Source: a bacterium (GTDB lineage: Bacteria; Spirochaetota; Leptospiria; Leptospirales; Leptonemataceae). From it: 64,000 nt of DNA. The stretch is from assembly GCA_024742665.1 (NCBI GenBank), contig JANSYA010000006.1:310001-374000 (forward strand), given 5' to 3'. This document shows positions 17,689 to 27,304 of this stretch, one piece after another. A program made the translations under genes and the position numbers. The notes under the pieces were generated by a model. The model did not search any database and was not told the DNA's origin. It saw only the letters and a program-made list of their open reading frames with translations. How positions within the stretch are numbered: the stretch's first letter is position 1; the number at the start of each line of letters is the position of its first letter.

Positions 17689-20600
17689 GAAACGCCGCCT
17701 TTGCGCGGCGAATCGGCGACGAGACTGGCGAAGGGCAAGGCGTAGCGCCGCCGGACCACAGCCTCGGCGTCCTCGGGAAACTGCGCGGGCAGCAATCGCG
17801 CGAGTTCCATTTGATAAAATTCGTCTCCGTGATCTTCCCAGGCCGAACGCAGCTCATCGACGTAGCTTCCGGCGCGGGCCTTCGCCGGCGGCGATCCCTG
17901 TTCGTTTTCCGACAGATGCGGCTTACGCGAAAGCGAACGGTGCTCGATCAGCGCCAGGGGCAGTGTTTCAAAACGTCCGGCGAGAAAATCCGCGGCGACT
18001 GTGCGCAAATAACTCGCTCCGCTTTCCGGACTTACGTCGACTGTAATCGAGCGCAGCTCCGCTCGCGCGATGACCAGCACTTCGCAGGGTTTTGCGAGAA
18101 CCGGCGCGAAGGCCGGATCGATGTTTCGTTCCGGATCGAGGGCCAGGGCTCGCGCGAGCAGAACCGCCAGAAAGCCCGCCAGAAAATCCTCTGTACGCAC
18201 CTTCGCCGCGAAACTCAAAACCAACACGCCCGGCCGCGACGACTCAGCGGATTCGTCCGCATTTCGCACGAAAAAATTTCGCAGACTTGCATGCAATTCC
18301 AGAGAATCCGGAACGAGCGCGCCCCCGGGCGACCAGGGCGGCGTATGCAGCGGTCCACGCGTTTTTTCCGGGTCCGCGAGATCCGCGTCATCGCGCGAAG
18401 AGAGGTCGCCTGAGCCGACGCGCAGCTCGGGCAACCACTCGACGTCGCCGCACGCTTCGCGAATGTGTCGGGAGCGCTGATAAAACTCGCGGCCCAGATT
18501 CGCACGCTCAAGCTCCGCGAAGGCGCCCCGGGGCAATCGATCCCGACGCCGCGCATCTTCGAAGGCTTCCGCGTAGACCTCTTCGTCCGAAGCGGAGCTT
18601 TTCATTTGCAAATTCAAAGCTTCGCGCAGAAACGATCTACGGGTGCGCGCATCCAGAAAGAAGCGTTCGTCCTCTTCAAGCGCGCGTCGCCCCCGATCGC
18701 CCTCATCAAAGAGACCCAGTCGGCGGCGCAATAGCGCTCCGGTCGGATCGCGCAAAAATTCCTGTAGATCGCGCAAACGCAGGGACGCTCCGGTCTGCGA
18801 ATCATCGGATTCGTCTGGCGCTTCGCCGGCGGGCGGATCCGCCCGACGCGAATGGTGTTGCTCTTCCAATAACTTCACGAGCGCCGCGCGCTCTGCTTGC
18901 GAATAGCGAGCAGGCCCGCGTAGATGCTGTCGCAGAGCCAGAGCCCGGTCGGGAGTGGAGTAACATGCCAGGGCGTCGCTTTCGTCGCTTGCTTCAAAGA
19001 ACAGATGGGCCTCGCCGCTGAGGCGCAGCGGCACGCGCCCTTCGCGATATTCGCTCTGCGCTTCGCCGTCGCAAAAGCGCGCCAGACCGGTCTTCAGCTC
19101 CGTTACAACCGAACACGGATGGTATTCCGTATCCCGCTGGATATCCCGGCTCACGTAAGTTAGATACAGACGATCGCGCACCGACAGTAAATTTTCGAGA
19201 AACAGCATGCGATTCGATTCCGGCATCGTAGCGTCGCCGATGCGCCGTTCGAGATTCCGCAGATTCAGTACCGATAGATCGGGATGGCCCGGGAAATCGC
19301 CTTCGCCCATGCCCGGCACGTATACGATGCGAAAAGGAATCGGCCGCATGGGCTGCAGCGCCGCGATCGTAACCCCGCCGGCCAAATAGTTCCCGCGATT
19401 GCCCGCCACGCCGCCCACCTGGCCCGCCAGAATTTCCCGAAATAAATCGAAGGCCGGCAGGCGTCCGATCGCGTTCGCATGCCGACTCATGCGATGCAAG
19501 GCCGAGAAGACTCCGGAACGAACGCCCGCCTCCCCCGGTCGATCTTCAGGAGGCTGCAAATGGCGATCGAGAATTTCGCGTACAATGTCGAAGCCGCGCG
19601 AGTCGTCGCGACGAAAACACTCGCGGCTTTCGCGCAAACTCGCGTACAAATCGGAGCACACGACCGAAAGCACGCCGATAGAATCGTTTTCGCCGCTCTC
19701 GATGTCGGAGTACGGAACCAGAGACGCGAAGTGTCGAAAATCGCCCGGCGACTGCGGGACCGTCATAATCGTTCCCAATCGCAAACGTTCCAGAGCCCGT
19801 TCCCAGGTATAACGCCCGTCGGCTTCGATGCCCAGCTCGGCCTGGTGACTCGCGTCCATCCCGCGATGAATCTTCAGGCGCTCCGCCCATTCCAACCAGC
19901 CCAGCACCTGTCCGCGATCCAGACGATGTTTGCTCAGAAAACAGGGGTTCAAAAACAGGTCGAATAGATCTTTGCGCGTAAACTCCGAGTCAGCCAGAGC
20001 AAGAACTGAGGCGACGCCGGCGCCGTAGACGCTCGCATCCCCGGCCGAGAAATCGCTTAAGTTATAGGGCACGCGCGGCGCGCCGCTGCGAGGATCTCGA
20101 TCGGCGTCGAAGACCGCCTGCAACACCGGCCGATATGTTTGCATATCCGGCACGAGCACCGCGATGTCCGTTAAGCGCAGCGTCGGATCGCGCTGCATTT
20201 GAAACAGTATATTATGATAGATGGTTTCCGCTTCGCGCCGTAGGCCGGGACAGCCGATGATCTGAATGCTCGCATCCTGTAAAAGGCCGGAACGAAGATC
20301 ACGGTCCGTGAGAGCTTCGGCAGCGCCTGGGCCGGCATCGACTTTAGCTTCGGTTGCGGCTGCGGTTTTTGTTACGCCGCCAAACAGCAGCTCCCGTTGT
20401 AATGCCGCCAGAACGCTTTGGCTTTCGGTCTCGCCTGCGCCGCTGTTCTTTTGCCCGGCTTCTGCGCCAGCCGCCGCTGCAACTTCGTCACTCGCCGCGG
20501 CGAAGCGCTCCCGGTCTTCCGCGTCCCAATAAAAGCGATGCGTGCGTCGACTGTGGCGGGCAAGCAGGCGCAGCAATTCTCGCGCGGGACGGGCCCACAA

Positions 20601-21740
20601 ATCATTGAGTCGTTCCGCCACGCTCACCGCGCGATGTTCGGACCCGGGCGGCGCTGGTCCTGAGCGCGCAATCGAAGCTTCGCACCAGGCCGCGGCGAAG
20701 TCCGCATCGTCGCCATGCGATATATCTTTTTCAGTATTCGCGAAGTACGACGTCCCAAAATCCGGAGGGCCGAGGGCCCCACGCCAGTGCTCCGGCGCGA
20801 AGGGAAAGTACATCCGCAGATCGACGAATTCCCCCAGCTCGCTCAGAAGCGCCAGGTGAAAGGCCGACATCTGCGACATACCGAAAATATGTACGGCGCG
20901 GTCCAGACCTTCGCTATCTGCGAGACCTGACCGACGCTCGATCAGCACGATGCGCGCATAGGCCGAAAGACTCAGAGCCCGGCCGCCGAAACGATCCAGC
21001 GCGCGCAGGCGGCCCCCTTCCCGATCAGGGCCGACGCCGAATACGCGACGATAGAGCGCGCGCTCCGCGAGATAGATTTCGCGCCGTTCCCGGTCTTCAG
21101 GAACCGGATGCTCCGGCGCGGCACCCGATAGATCCGGCACGCCGGACCAGGCCGCGATCATATCGCCGCGATGATATTCGTATTCCTGAAAGAGCGACGC
21201 CAATCGCACGGCCAGCTGATAGAGCTGGCGCGGCGCCCTCCCCGCCGACGGACCGTCGGGATCGCGCAGATATTCGAAAAAGGGCTCAAAGACCGGCTCG
21301 GGTTCCCGCACGATCTCCTGCAGAGCCGTCAATACGAGATATTCCAGGTCGACGCGATCCAGCGGCTGCGGACGCTCCCGCTCCGGATCGAGGGCGAGCA
21401 GCAGACTCCACAGACCCGATTCCAGAAACTGAAATTCAAGATGAGCCGCAACCGCTTCGCGCTCCGCCAGCTCCATCTGAATCCAGCGGCGAAGGTTTCG
21501 GTTTGGCACCCACACCGCCGGAGGTCGGGAGAAAAAATCTACGGGACGCGTGGCCCGCATTTCGAACGAAAGCGCGTCGATCAGACGCTCCAAACGGGTG
21601 CTGAAATAAAACTTCGCGGCCCGGGACGCGTCCGGCCCGGAGTCGCCGGCGAAAAGATCCAGTTGGGGTTCCGGTCGCTCGAAAGGACGAGTCCCATCCG
21701 ATTCCGGAATCCGTTTTGTATTGCGTTTACGTGCGGCCAC
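17685..21740 (-). CDS. recC: Exodeoxyribonuclease V gamma subunit (RecC)
   Basis: 1351 residues. RecC is the non-catalytic scaffold of RecBCD, splitting the duplex and recognising Chi. The RecC family is indicated by the start (FYFSTRLERLIDAL), WVPNRNLRRWIQMELAE near residue 77-95, the FGMSQMSAFHLALL segment, DIAVLVPDMQTYRPV, and the central PMRPIPFRIVYVPGMGEGDFPG. No Walker motif is expected or seen. The order recC-recB-recD, with 4- and 14-base overlaps, leaves no doubt that they are one transcript. This is the first rec gene, 47 bases downstream of an unknown 173-residue protein. Confidence 0.93.
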   Translation of the reverse strand: MAARKRNTKRIPESDGTRPFERPEPQLDLFAGDSGPDASRAAKFYFSTRLERLIDALSFEMRATRPVDFFSRPPAVWVPNRNLRRWIQMELAEREAVAAHLEFQFLESGLWSLLLALDPERERPQPLDRVDLEYLVLTALQEIVREPEPVFEPFFEYLRDPDGPSAGRAPRQLYQLAVRLASLFQEYEYHRGDMIAAWSGVPDLSGAAPEHPVPEDRERREIYLAERALYRRVFGVGPDREGGRLRALDRFGGRALSLSAYARIVLIERRSGLADSEGLDRAVHIFGMSQMSAFHLALLSELGEFVDLRMYFPFAPEHWRGALGPPDFGTSYFANTEKDISHGDDADFAAAWCEASIARSGPAPPGSEHRAVSVAERLNDLWARPARELLRLLARHSRRTHRFYWDAEDRERFAAASDEVAAAAGAEAGQKNSGAGETESQSVLAALQRELLFGGVTKTAAATEAKVDAGPGAAEALTDRDLRSGLLQDASIQIIGCPGLRREAETIYHNILFQMQRDPTLRLTDIAVLVPDMQTYRPVLQAVFDADRDPRSGAPRVPYNLSDFSAGDASVYGAGVASVLALADSEFTRKDLFDLFLNPCFLSKHRLDRGQVLGWLEWAERLKIHRGMDASHQAELGIEADGRYTWERALERLRLGTIMTVPQSPGDFRHFASLVPYSDIESGENDSIGVLSVVCSDLYASLRESRECFRRDDSRGFDIVREILDRHLQPPEDRPGEAGVRSGVFSALHRMSRHANAIGRLPAFDLFREILAGQVGGVAGNRGNYLAGGVTIAALQPMRPIPFRIVYVPGMGEGDFPGHPDLSVLNLRNLERRIGDATMPESNRMLFLENLLSVRDRLYLTYVSRDIQRDTEYHPCSVVTELKTGLARFCDGEAQSEYREGRVPLRLSGEAHLFFEASDESDALACYSTPDRALALRQHLRGPARYSQAERAALVKLLEEQHHSRRADPPAGEAPDESDDSQTGASLRLRDLQEFLRDPTGALLRRRLGLFDEGDRGRRALEEDERFFLDARTRRSFLREALNLQMKSSASDEEVYAEAFEDARRRDRLPRGAFAELERANLGREFYQRSRHIREACGDVEWLPELRVGSGDLSSRDDADLADPEKTRGPLHTPPWSPGGALVPDSLELHASLRNFFVRNADESAESSRPGVLVLSFAAKVRTEDFLAGFLAVLLARALALDPERNIDPAFAPVLAKPCEVLVIARAELRSITVDVSPESGASYLRTVAADFLAGRFETLPLALIEHRSLSRKPHLSENEQGSPPAKARAGSYVDELRSAWEDHGDEFYQMELARLLPAQFPEDAEAVVRRRYALPFASLVADSPRKGGVS

Positions 21741-21787
21741 TGACCCAGATTTCGCGCCGGAATTTCTTAAGGTTCGGCGGCCAGAGA

Positions 21788-22309
21788 TTAGTTCGGATGA
21801 CTCATTTCGTTTTCGTCGAGCAGCGGGATCATGATATTATCCAGACCGTTTTCCGCGAACTCTTCCAAATACATTTCCATCAGATTCTGCAAAAGCTCGG
21901 CTTCTTCCATCTCTTCCGGCAGCGGGCGATTCTGCGCGCGGAGCTGTCCGAGATCGCGCTCCGCAAGCCCTTCCGCCAGGCGATTCCAGAAAACCGTTTC
22001 GCCGTACACGTCGGCGCAATCAACGGCCAGGCTTTCGAGTTCCTCGCCCGGTACCAGTTCTCCGCCTTCGTCCTGCTCGACTTCCGGGGTCGAAACCGCT
22101 CGCGATAGAATCAGCTGCAGCAGGTCGGGAGCGGAATCCGCGGCTTCTTCCAGGCCGGCCGGCAATTCTACGCTTTCGCCTGTTTCGCTTTCGGAGCTGA
22201 GTTCGTCCCGGGCGGTTTGCACCACCGCCGCGCCCAGATAGCTCATCAGAATCAACTGTCGGTACTGGGTCGGGTTTAATTCAAGGGTGATGCCGGGGGG
22301 GACTGCCAT
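21788..22309 (-). CDS. Unknown acidic protein between a hybrid kinase and recC
   Basis: 173 residues, not recognised. It is very acidic (runs such as ESETGESVE, EVEQDEGGE, LDENE), has no signal peptide or membrane segment, and is predicted mostly helical at the end (LLQNLMEMYLEEFAENGLD). The ATG follows the stop of the hybrid kinase with no base between, so translation is coupled. Downstream, recC begins after 47 bases. Possible roles include a small partner of the kinase or an unrelated passenger; nothing in the sequence decides. Confidence 0.75.
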   Translation of the reverse strand: MAVPPGITLELNPTQYRQLILMSYLGAAVVQTARDELSSESETGESVELPAGLEEAADSAPDLLQLILSRAVSTPEVEQDEGGELVPGEELESLAVDCADVYGETVFWNRLAEGLAERDLGQLRAQNRPLPEEMEEAELLQNLMEMYLEEFAENGLDNIMIPLLDENEMSHPN

Positions 22310-24901
22310 TCAGGACGTCTTCCGGGATACGGGCGAAATTCGCACGTACTTTCCCAGGAGCTCGTGCAGTTGCTGTTTCGAAAAAGGTTTCGTGACGTGT
22401 TCGTCGCAGCCCGCCGCCAGACTGCGTTCGCTTTCCGCTTCGTGGGCATAGGCGGAAAGAGCGATGATCGGCAGCGGGCGATAGTCGGTGCGGTCCGCCT
22501 GAATTTCGGCTTCCAGGCGGCGAATCTCCCGGGTGGCGGCCAGGCCGTCCAGCTCGGGCATTTGAATATCCATGAAGATGATGTCGTACGGTCTGGCATC
22601 CCCGGCGCCCCGGCCGGGCATGGTGGCCTGAAACATATTTACGGCCTCGCGTCCGTTTTGCGCTTCGTCGACCTGCGCGTTTTGATTTTTCACAAAAGCC
22701 ATAAACAACATGCGATTGTCGGGGGTATCGTCCACGAGCAGGATTCGAATTTGATGCCCCTGCTGTTCCGGCGAAAGATTCTCGGGCGCTTCGAGGGATC
22801 CCAGGGATTCCAGAGCGTCCGTCAGAGGCGTAAGCGGCGTCGAATTCTTCGTCGAGCTACCGGCGTTCGAGAAGGATTTCGCGTCGTCCGGCGCCCCGGG
22901 TTGAAACGGCAATCGCACGGAAAAGGTCGCGCCTTCGCCGGGCGCGCTTTCCACGCCGATCCCGCCGCCCAAAAGCTCCGTTAAACTACGCGTAATAAAT
23001 AAGCCCAGGCCGGTGCCGCCGTAGCGCCGGGTAATCGAATTGTCGCTCTGAGAAAACTGTTCGAAGATCGAATCGATTTTTTCGGGGTCGACTCCAATGC
23101 CGGAATCTTTCACGCGAAACTCCAGCACCGTTTTACCGTCCGAACTTTCTTCGCAAAGTTTCGCCGACAGCTCAACGCCGCCCCGCTCCGTAAACTTAAT
23201 GGCGTTGCCGATTAAGTTCACCAGGATCTGATACAAACGATAGGGATCGCCGTAGACGTATTCGGGCATGGCCGGATCGATTTCAGTCTGGAGCGTCAGG
23301 CCCTTTTTTCGCGCCGATAGCTCAAAGGTATCCAGAATGCCTTCGACGACTTCGCGCGGCGAAAATACAATCCTTTCGATGCTGAGCTGTCCGGCTTCCA
23401 TGCGCGAAACGTCGAGGATATCGTTCAGGAGTACGAGCAGACTGCGCCCGGAGCGCTGAAGCGTTTCGACGTAGCGGCCGTTATCGCCAGGCAAACGCGC
23501 GTCCCCGAGTAAATCCGCCATGCCCAGTATCGCGTTCATCGGCGTGCGAATTTCGTGACTCATGCTCGCCAGAAATTCGCTCTTCGCCCGGCTGGCCGCC
23601 TCCGCTTTTTCGATCGCGCTCTGCAAACGCTCCGTGCGCTCCGCCACAGTCTCTTCCAGATTGCTGTTTAAGCGCACGGAAATTTTATACATGCGAATGA
23701 TGCGTCCCACAAGCAGCACCGTGGTACTGCCGATCAGAACCGGCAGAGCGAAACGTGCGATCATCGGCGTGGGAATCAGATTCAAATTCGAAAGGATATC
23801 ATTCGCCGAGAGCAGTAGAAACAGCAGCATGCCGGCGGCGATCGGTCGGGCGTCTGGATTCTTCGAACGGATCCCGCGAATGACGATCCAACCGATGATC
23901 ACAATCGTCGGCAGCGCGATCCCGTGAAAGGTCCGCAGCATCAAACGCATGGTCGGATAGTCCGTGAGCCAGACGCCCGCGATCAAAACCACCGCCAGCG
24001 CCGAGAGAAACAGACCCAGGCGCGAAGCTCGCTTTTCAAAGAGCGACACCAGGAACATGATCAGCGCCGGCCCCGTTAGAAACAAAGCCGTATACTCGAT
24101 CCGCACCCGCAGCAAGACCTCGTCGCCGAACAATACGTCCCGCGTCGCAATGCGAAAGATCATATAGATCGACCAGAGCAGCGTGAAGGCGCTATAATAC
24201 AAATGATGCGATTCGTTTCTTAACAAAAAGGCCAGCCCCAGATGAAAGAAGGAGATGCCGACCAATCCCGCGATCAAACAAAGAAAGGCGAGATCGTAAT
24301 AGTAGTGCTGTTTGAGCAGCCCGTCCGCGGGGCCGATTAAAATTTCGGGCCCTTCCAGATGCAGCGGCCGTCCCCGGGGGGCGTACAATTCAACCGCGAG
24401 CTCCCATTCCGAAGGCTGTCCGGCGGCCCGTACGACCTCGGGCGGCACGACGATCAACACCCGCCGATACAGCGCGCTCTCGTACGGCTGTTCGGAGCCG
24501 ACTCCGGCAAACTGGCGGCCGTTCAAATAGAAACGGGCCACGTCCGAAACCAGACCGCTGGAAAACGCAAGCGATCGCCCCGACGCAATCATTTCTCCGA
24601 TCTCAGACGGCAGGCTGCGCCGAACGACGACCCGCTCCGGTCCAGGACTGTCGTAATCAGCCGCGCGAAAGCGATGCGGAATTTCGATCGGCTGCCAGCC
24701 AGCATCGATCGTTCCGGCAGCGCCCTCGCGCCCCGCGTCCGCGAGGGAATCCTTCGCCGCGGACGCCAGCGTTCCCGCTCGATATTCCCATTCGCCCGCC
24801 AGATCATAGATGCCAGCGTCGCCAGCGGCGCCGCAGTTCACCAGACCTGACAGCAATACCGCCACGCACGATATGCGAAATATACGGAGCACGATACACA
24901 C
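22310..24901 (-). CDS. 7TMR-DISM hybrid histidine kinase
   Basis: 863 residues. The N-terminus is a signal sequence ending LLSGLVNC, possibly a lipid anchor; an extracellular sensory region of 7TMR-DISM type follows (about 30-190), then seven hydrophobic helices (about 205-400). The dimerisation domain has H449 in [12 protein letters not shown], followed by an ATPase domain ([33 protein letters not shown]) and a receiver with the phospho-acceptor D778 in [11 protein letters not shown]. No output domain follows, so the signal is probably passed to a phosphotransfer protein or other regulator. A GTG at 24892 is an alternative start, because the likely promoter is very close. Confidence 0.92.
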   Translation of the reverse strand: MCIVLRIFRISCVAVLLSGLVNCGAAGDAGIYDLAGEWEYRAGTLASAAKDSLADAGREGAAGTIDAGWQPIEIPHRFRAADYDSPGPERVVVRRSLPSEIGEMIASGRSLAFSSGLVSDVARFYLNGRQFAGVGSEQPYESALYRRVLIVVPPEVVRAAGQPSEWELAVELYAPRGRPLHLEGPEILIGPADGLLKQHYYYDLAFLCLIAGLVGISFFHLGLAFLLRNESHHLYYSAFTLLWSIYMIFRIATRDVLFGDEVLLRVRIEYTALFLTGPALIMFLVSLFEKRASRLGLFLSALAVVLIAGVWLTDYPTMRLMLRTFHGIALPTIVIIGWIVIRGIRSKNPDARPIAAGMLLFLLLSANDILSNLNLIPTPMIARFALPVLIGSTTVLLVGRIIRMYKISVRLNSNLEETVAERTERLQSAIEKAEAASRAKSEFLASMSHEIRTPMNAILGMADLLGDARLPGDNGRYVETLQRSGRSLLVLLNDILDVSRMEAGQLSIERIVFSPREVVEGILDTFELSARKKGLTLQTEIDPAMPEYVYGDPYRLYQILVNLIGNAIKFTERGGVELSAKLCEESSDGKTVLEFRVKDSGIGVDPEKIDSIFEQFSQSDNSITRRYGGTGLGLFITRSLTELLGGGIGVESAPGEGATFSVRLPFQPGAPDDAKSFSNAGSSTKNSTPLTPLTDALESLGSLEAPENLSPEQQGHQIRILLVDDTPDNRMLFMAFVKNQNAQVDEAQNGREAVNMFQATMPGRGAGDARPYDIIFMDIQMPELDGLAATREIRRLEAEIQADRTDYRPLPIIALSAYAHEAESERSLAAGCDEHVTKPFSKQQLHELLGKYVRISPVSRKTS

Positions 24902-24923
24902 GTAGTACTGGTACAGGGCGGTC

Positions 24924-24943
24924 TGTCAAAATCAATCTTGACA
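24924..24943. promoter_or_regulatory. Back-to-back -35 boxes of divergent promoters
   Basis: TGTCAA at 24924-24929 and TTGACA at 24938-24943 form a perfect 6-bp dyad. Each arm reads as a consensus -35 box facing outward: one toward the histidine kinase (minus strand), one toward rsgA (plus strand). The -10 boxes are weak on both sides (TACTAC near 24902-24907 on the minus strand; TTAGTT near 24961 on the plus strand). A dyad bound by a regulator is an alternative reading. Confidence 0.4.
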
Positions 24944-25149
24944 TTCGCGTAAGAGTTTGGTTAGTTACTCTCAGGTGATCGCGCTGCGATGGCCGTCAGT
25001 CTATGATTGTTTAATATCCTTCGTCTCCGTACGACCGACCGTAAACCCGCGATTTTCGAATTCGCCGCGGTCGCTTTCGCGAATATTGCGATGTGCTCAT
25101 CGCAAGTGCGCGATACCTGCGCCCACGCAGGACTTCAGGATATTCAATC

Positions 25150-26271
25150 ATGTTCGAAAAAATCAACCTCAAGGACTGGGGCTTCGGCGAAGCCTTTCAC
25201 AGCCCGGCCGGCGAGCCGCTCTCCGATCTGGAAGGGGCGCGTATCGCCCGTATTACGGGCCAGTTTCGTGAAATCTATCGCGTGGTCAGCGAAACCGGCG
25301 AAGGTCTGGCGGCCGTCACCGGACGCTTTCGCCACGAAGCCCGCGGGCCCGCGGACTTTCCGTGTGTCGGCGATTGGGTCGAATGCCACGGCGGACTCAC
25401 AGGCGATACGGCGCAAATCTCCCGGGTGCTACCCCGCCTGACCTGGCTTTCGCGCAAGACCCCCGGCACGACGACGGTCGAGCAAATGATCGCCGCCAAC
25501 CTGGATACGGTCTGCATCATGCAGAGCCTCGATCACAATTTTAACCTGGCGCGATTGGAACGTTATCTGGCGGCGGTGCGCGCCGGCGGAGCAAGCCCGG
25601 TGATTTTGTTGAATAAAGCCGATCTCTGCGCGGACTTAAACGAGCGACGCGCAGCGGCTCTGGCGATCGCGGGCGCCGCACCGGTCCACGTGCTGAGCGC
25701 GATGGACGATGCGGACTTCGCACCACTGGCCGGCTATACCAGGCCGGGATGCACCGTCGCCTTTGTGGGTTCCAGCGGAGTCGGCAAATCGACCCTGATC
25801 AATCGCCTGCTGGGTCGGAACTTACAGGCGACCAGAGCTTCGCGGGCGGACGACAGCCGCGGTCGCCATACAACGGTGGCGCGCGAACTCTTTCGCATTC
25901 CCGACGGCGGTCTGATTCTCGACACCCCCGGCATGCGAGAGCTACAGCTGTGGGAAACGGCGACGCCGACCGGCGAGGCCAACGCGGCCGAGACGGAATT
26001 TCAGGACATCGCGACACTTGCCGCCGACTGCCAGTTTCACGACTGCAGTCACGAAGAGGAACCGGGCTGCGCCGTTCGCGCGGCGCTGCAAAGCGGAGAC
26101 CTGAGCGAGCGGCGCTGGCGATCGTATCGCAAACTGACGCGGGAGCTTGAATACCAGAAGTCGCGGGCGGACGAACGCGGCCAACTCGAACGCAAACGAA
26201 AAGACAAATCGTTGCACAAGATGTACCGGCGCGTGCAGTCCGAAGCGCGGCGGCGCAGGCGCAGCGACTGA
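25150..26271 (+). CDS. rsgA: Ribosome small-subunit-dependent GTPase A
   Basis: 373 residues from the ATG at 25150, preceded by AGGAT; the Met at 25093 gives a non-family extension. RsgA is a circularly permuted GTPase that helps mature the 30S ribosomal subunit. An OB-fold comes first (about 40-100), then the G4 motif LLNKADLC, then G1 GSSGVGKSTLINRLLG near residue 206, G3 DTPGMRE, and a C-terminal zinc knuckle (C-x4-C-x-H-x5-C: CQFHDCSHEEEPGC). The basic C-terminal tail (ERKRKDKSLHKMYRR) is usual. Known substrates are GTP and 30S; nothing odd is visible. Confidence 0.95.
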   Translation: MFEKINLKDWGFGEAFHSPAGEPLSDLEGARIARITGQFREIYRVVSETGEGLAAVTGRFRHEARGPADFPCVGDWVECHGGLTGDTAQISRVLPRLTWLSRKTPGTTTVEQMIAANLDTVCIMQSLDHNFNLARLERYLAAVRAGGASPVILLNKADLCADLNERRAAALAIAGAAPVHVLSAMDDADFAPLAGYTRPGCTVAFVGSSGVGKSTLINRLLGRNLQATRASRADDSRGRHTTVARELFRIPDGGLILDTPGMRELQLWETATPTGEANAAETEFQDIATLAADCQFHDCSHEEEPGCAVRAALQSGDLSERRWRSYRKLTRELEYQKSRADERGQLERKRKDKSLHKMYRRVQSEARRRRRSD

Positions 26272-26289
26272 CTCGCGAAGATTTCTAAA

Positions 26290-26410
26290 CGAATGGCGGA
26301 CGACGTTTCTTTTCGCCCACCATTCGGGCGCGTTGCATATTCTTTCGCATCGGCGCGCGGAAGCGAAAGAATTTGAAACCGCGGATCGATTTCGCGTTTT
26401 TTTTACGCGA
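26290..26410. repeat. Cluster of three inverted repeats after rsgA
   Basis: CGAATGG 26290-26296 pairs with CCATTCG 26320-26326. ATTCTTTCGC 26339-26348 pairs with GCGAAAGAAT 26363-26372, a perfect 10-bp stem with a 14-base loop. TCGCGT 26392-26397 pairs with ACGCGA 26405-26410 around a run of T. None ends in a clean U-tract after the stem. The cluster fills the gap between rsgA and the next gene and may be a terminator region or a structured leader. Confidence 0.5.
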
Positions 26411-26490
26411 TTCGTTTAAATCTGCGAAGGGATGTCTTGCGCGAAGCCGACGCGCCGCTCAGCCTCCGCTCAGAATTCAGAGGAGTCATC

Positions 26491-27249
26491 ATGTTCTTTC
26501 GATCGCTATTAACTCGCGCTAAAACCTGGTTTAGTCGCGGGATTTTCAAGAAATACCACAAGGACGCGCAGGCCGGCGCGGTCGGCATGTGGATGCTGGG
26601 AGTCGACAAGGCCGGCCTGTACAACGACGCGTCCCCGCATCCGCTGCACGCGGCGTCCGTACAGAAATACAAGGCCGCGATCAATGCGGCCCCCGCTCCC
26701 GAAGTGATCGCCTTCGGCGACAGCCTGAAAGATATTCCCCGGGACGACTTCCAGCATTTAAAGCCGGAAAACAATTTTTCGATTTCCGGCAGTCGTTCGC
26801 ATCACATGTTGATGATGGCGGAAGAAATTCAGCCGGAACTCAAGCGACTGAAAAAACTGAGCAAGCTGCGCTTCGTGCACATCGGCACTCTCGAAGGCAA
26901 CGGCTTCCTGGTGGGAGCGCCCCTGGACCATGCCGTCGAACGGGCCACCGCGTGCCTGAATGGACTGCGCCGCCTCTTCCCCGAACAGATGCTGATCGTC
27001 GATTTGATTCCGCCGACCTATTCGCCCTATGCGAATCTATCGCGAGCGCCGTACGAAGCGGCGATTCTGAGCTGGATCGCGCACGACGGCAACGCGGTCA
27101 GCATCGGCTTTCACAACATGGGACTCACCACGCCGAACCTCCGTCTGTCAAGCGACGGCGTGCATTTCACTCCGGAAGGCATTCGCCGCTTCGACGAAGC
27201 GATGGAGCGCGCCCGGCGGCGTTCCCCCGGCACTCTGGTCGAAGCCTGA
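26491..27249 (+). CDS. SGNH/GDSL-like protein
   Basis: 252 residues from the ATG at 26491, with GAGGAG 6 bases before it; an earlier in-frame Met at 26437 has no such site. The order of motifs matches an SGNH hydrolase: VIAFGDSL with Ser78 as putative nucleophile (block I), a glycine in ISGSRSH (block II), and SSDGVHFT near the end with D222 and H225 (block V). The block III G-x-N-D is not clear; GTLEGNG may replace it. No signal peptide, so it is probably cytoplasmic or membrane-associated through an N-terminal amphipathic helix. It could be an esterase or acyl-transferase; the fold is the better supported claim. Confidence 0.7.
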   Translation: MFFRSLLTRAKTWFSRGIFKKYHKDAQAGAVGMWMLGVDKAGLYNDASPHPLHAASVQKYKAAINAAPAPEVIAFGDSLKDIPRDDFQHLKPENNFSISGSRSHHMLMMAEEIQPELKRLKKLSKLRFVHIGTLEGNGFLVGAPLDHAVERATACLNGLRRLFPEQMLIVDLIPPTYSPYANLSRAPYEAAILSWIAHDGNAVSIGFHNMGLTTPNLRLSSDGVHFTPEGIRRFDEAMERARRRSPGTLVEA

Positions 27250-27304
27250 TCTAAGCGCCGGTATTCAGAGACCCCGGATCGACGAAAGATCGACCGAGAT
27301 CTTT

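Noticed and set aside
18092-19021. 309-codon plus-strand frame opposite recC
   Set aside because: Arg/Pro/Ala-rich with no hydrophobic core; recC is certain.
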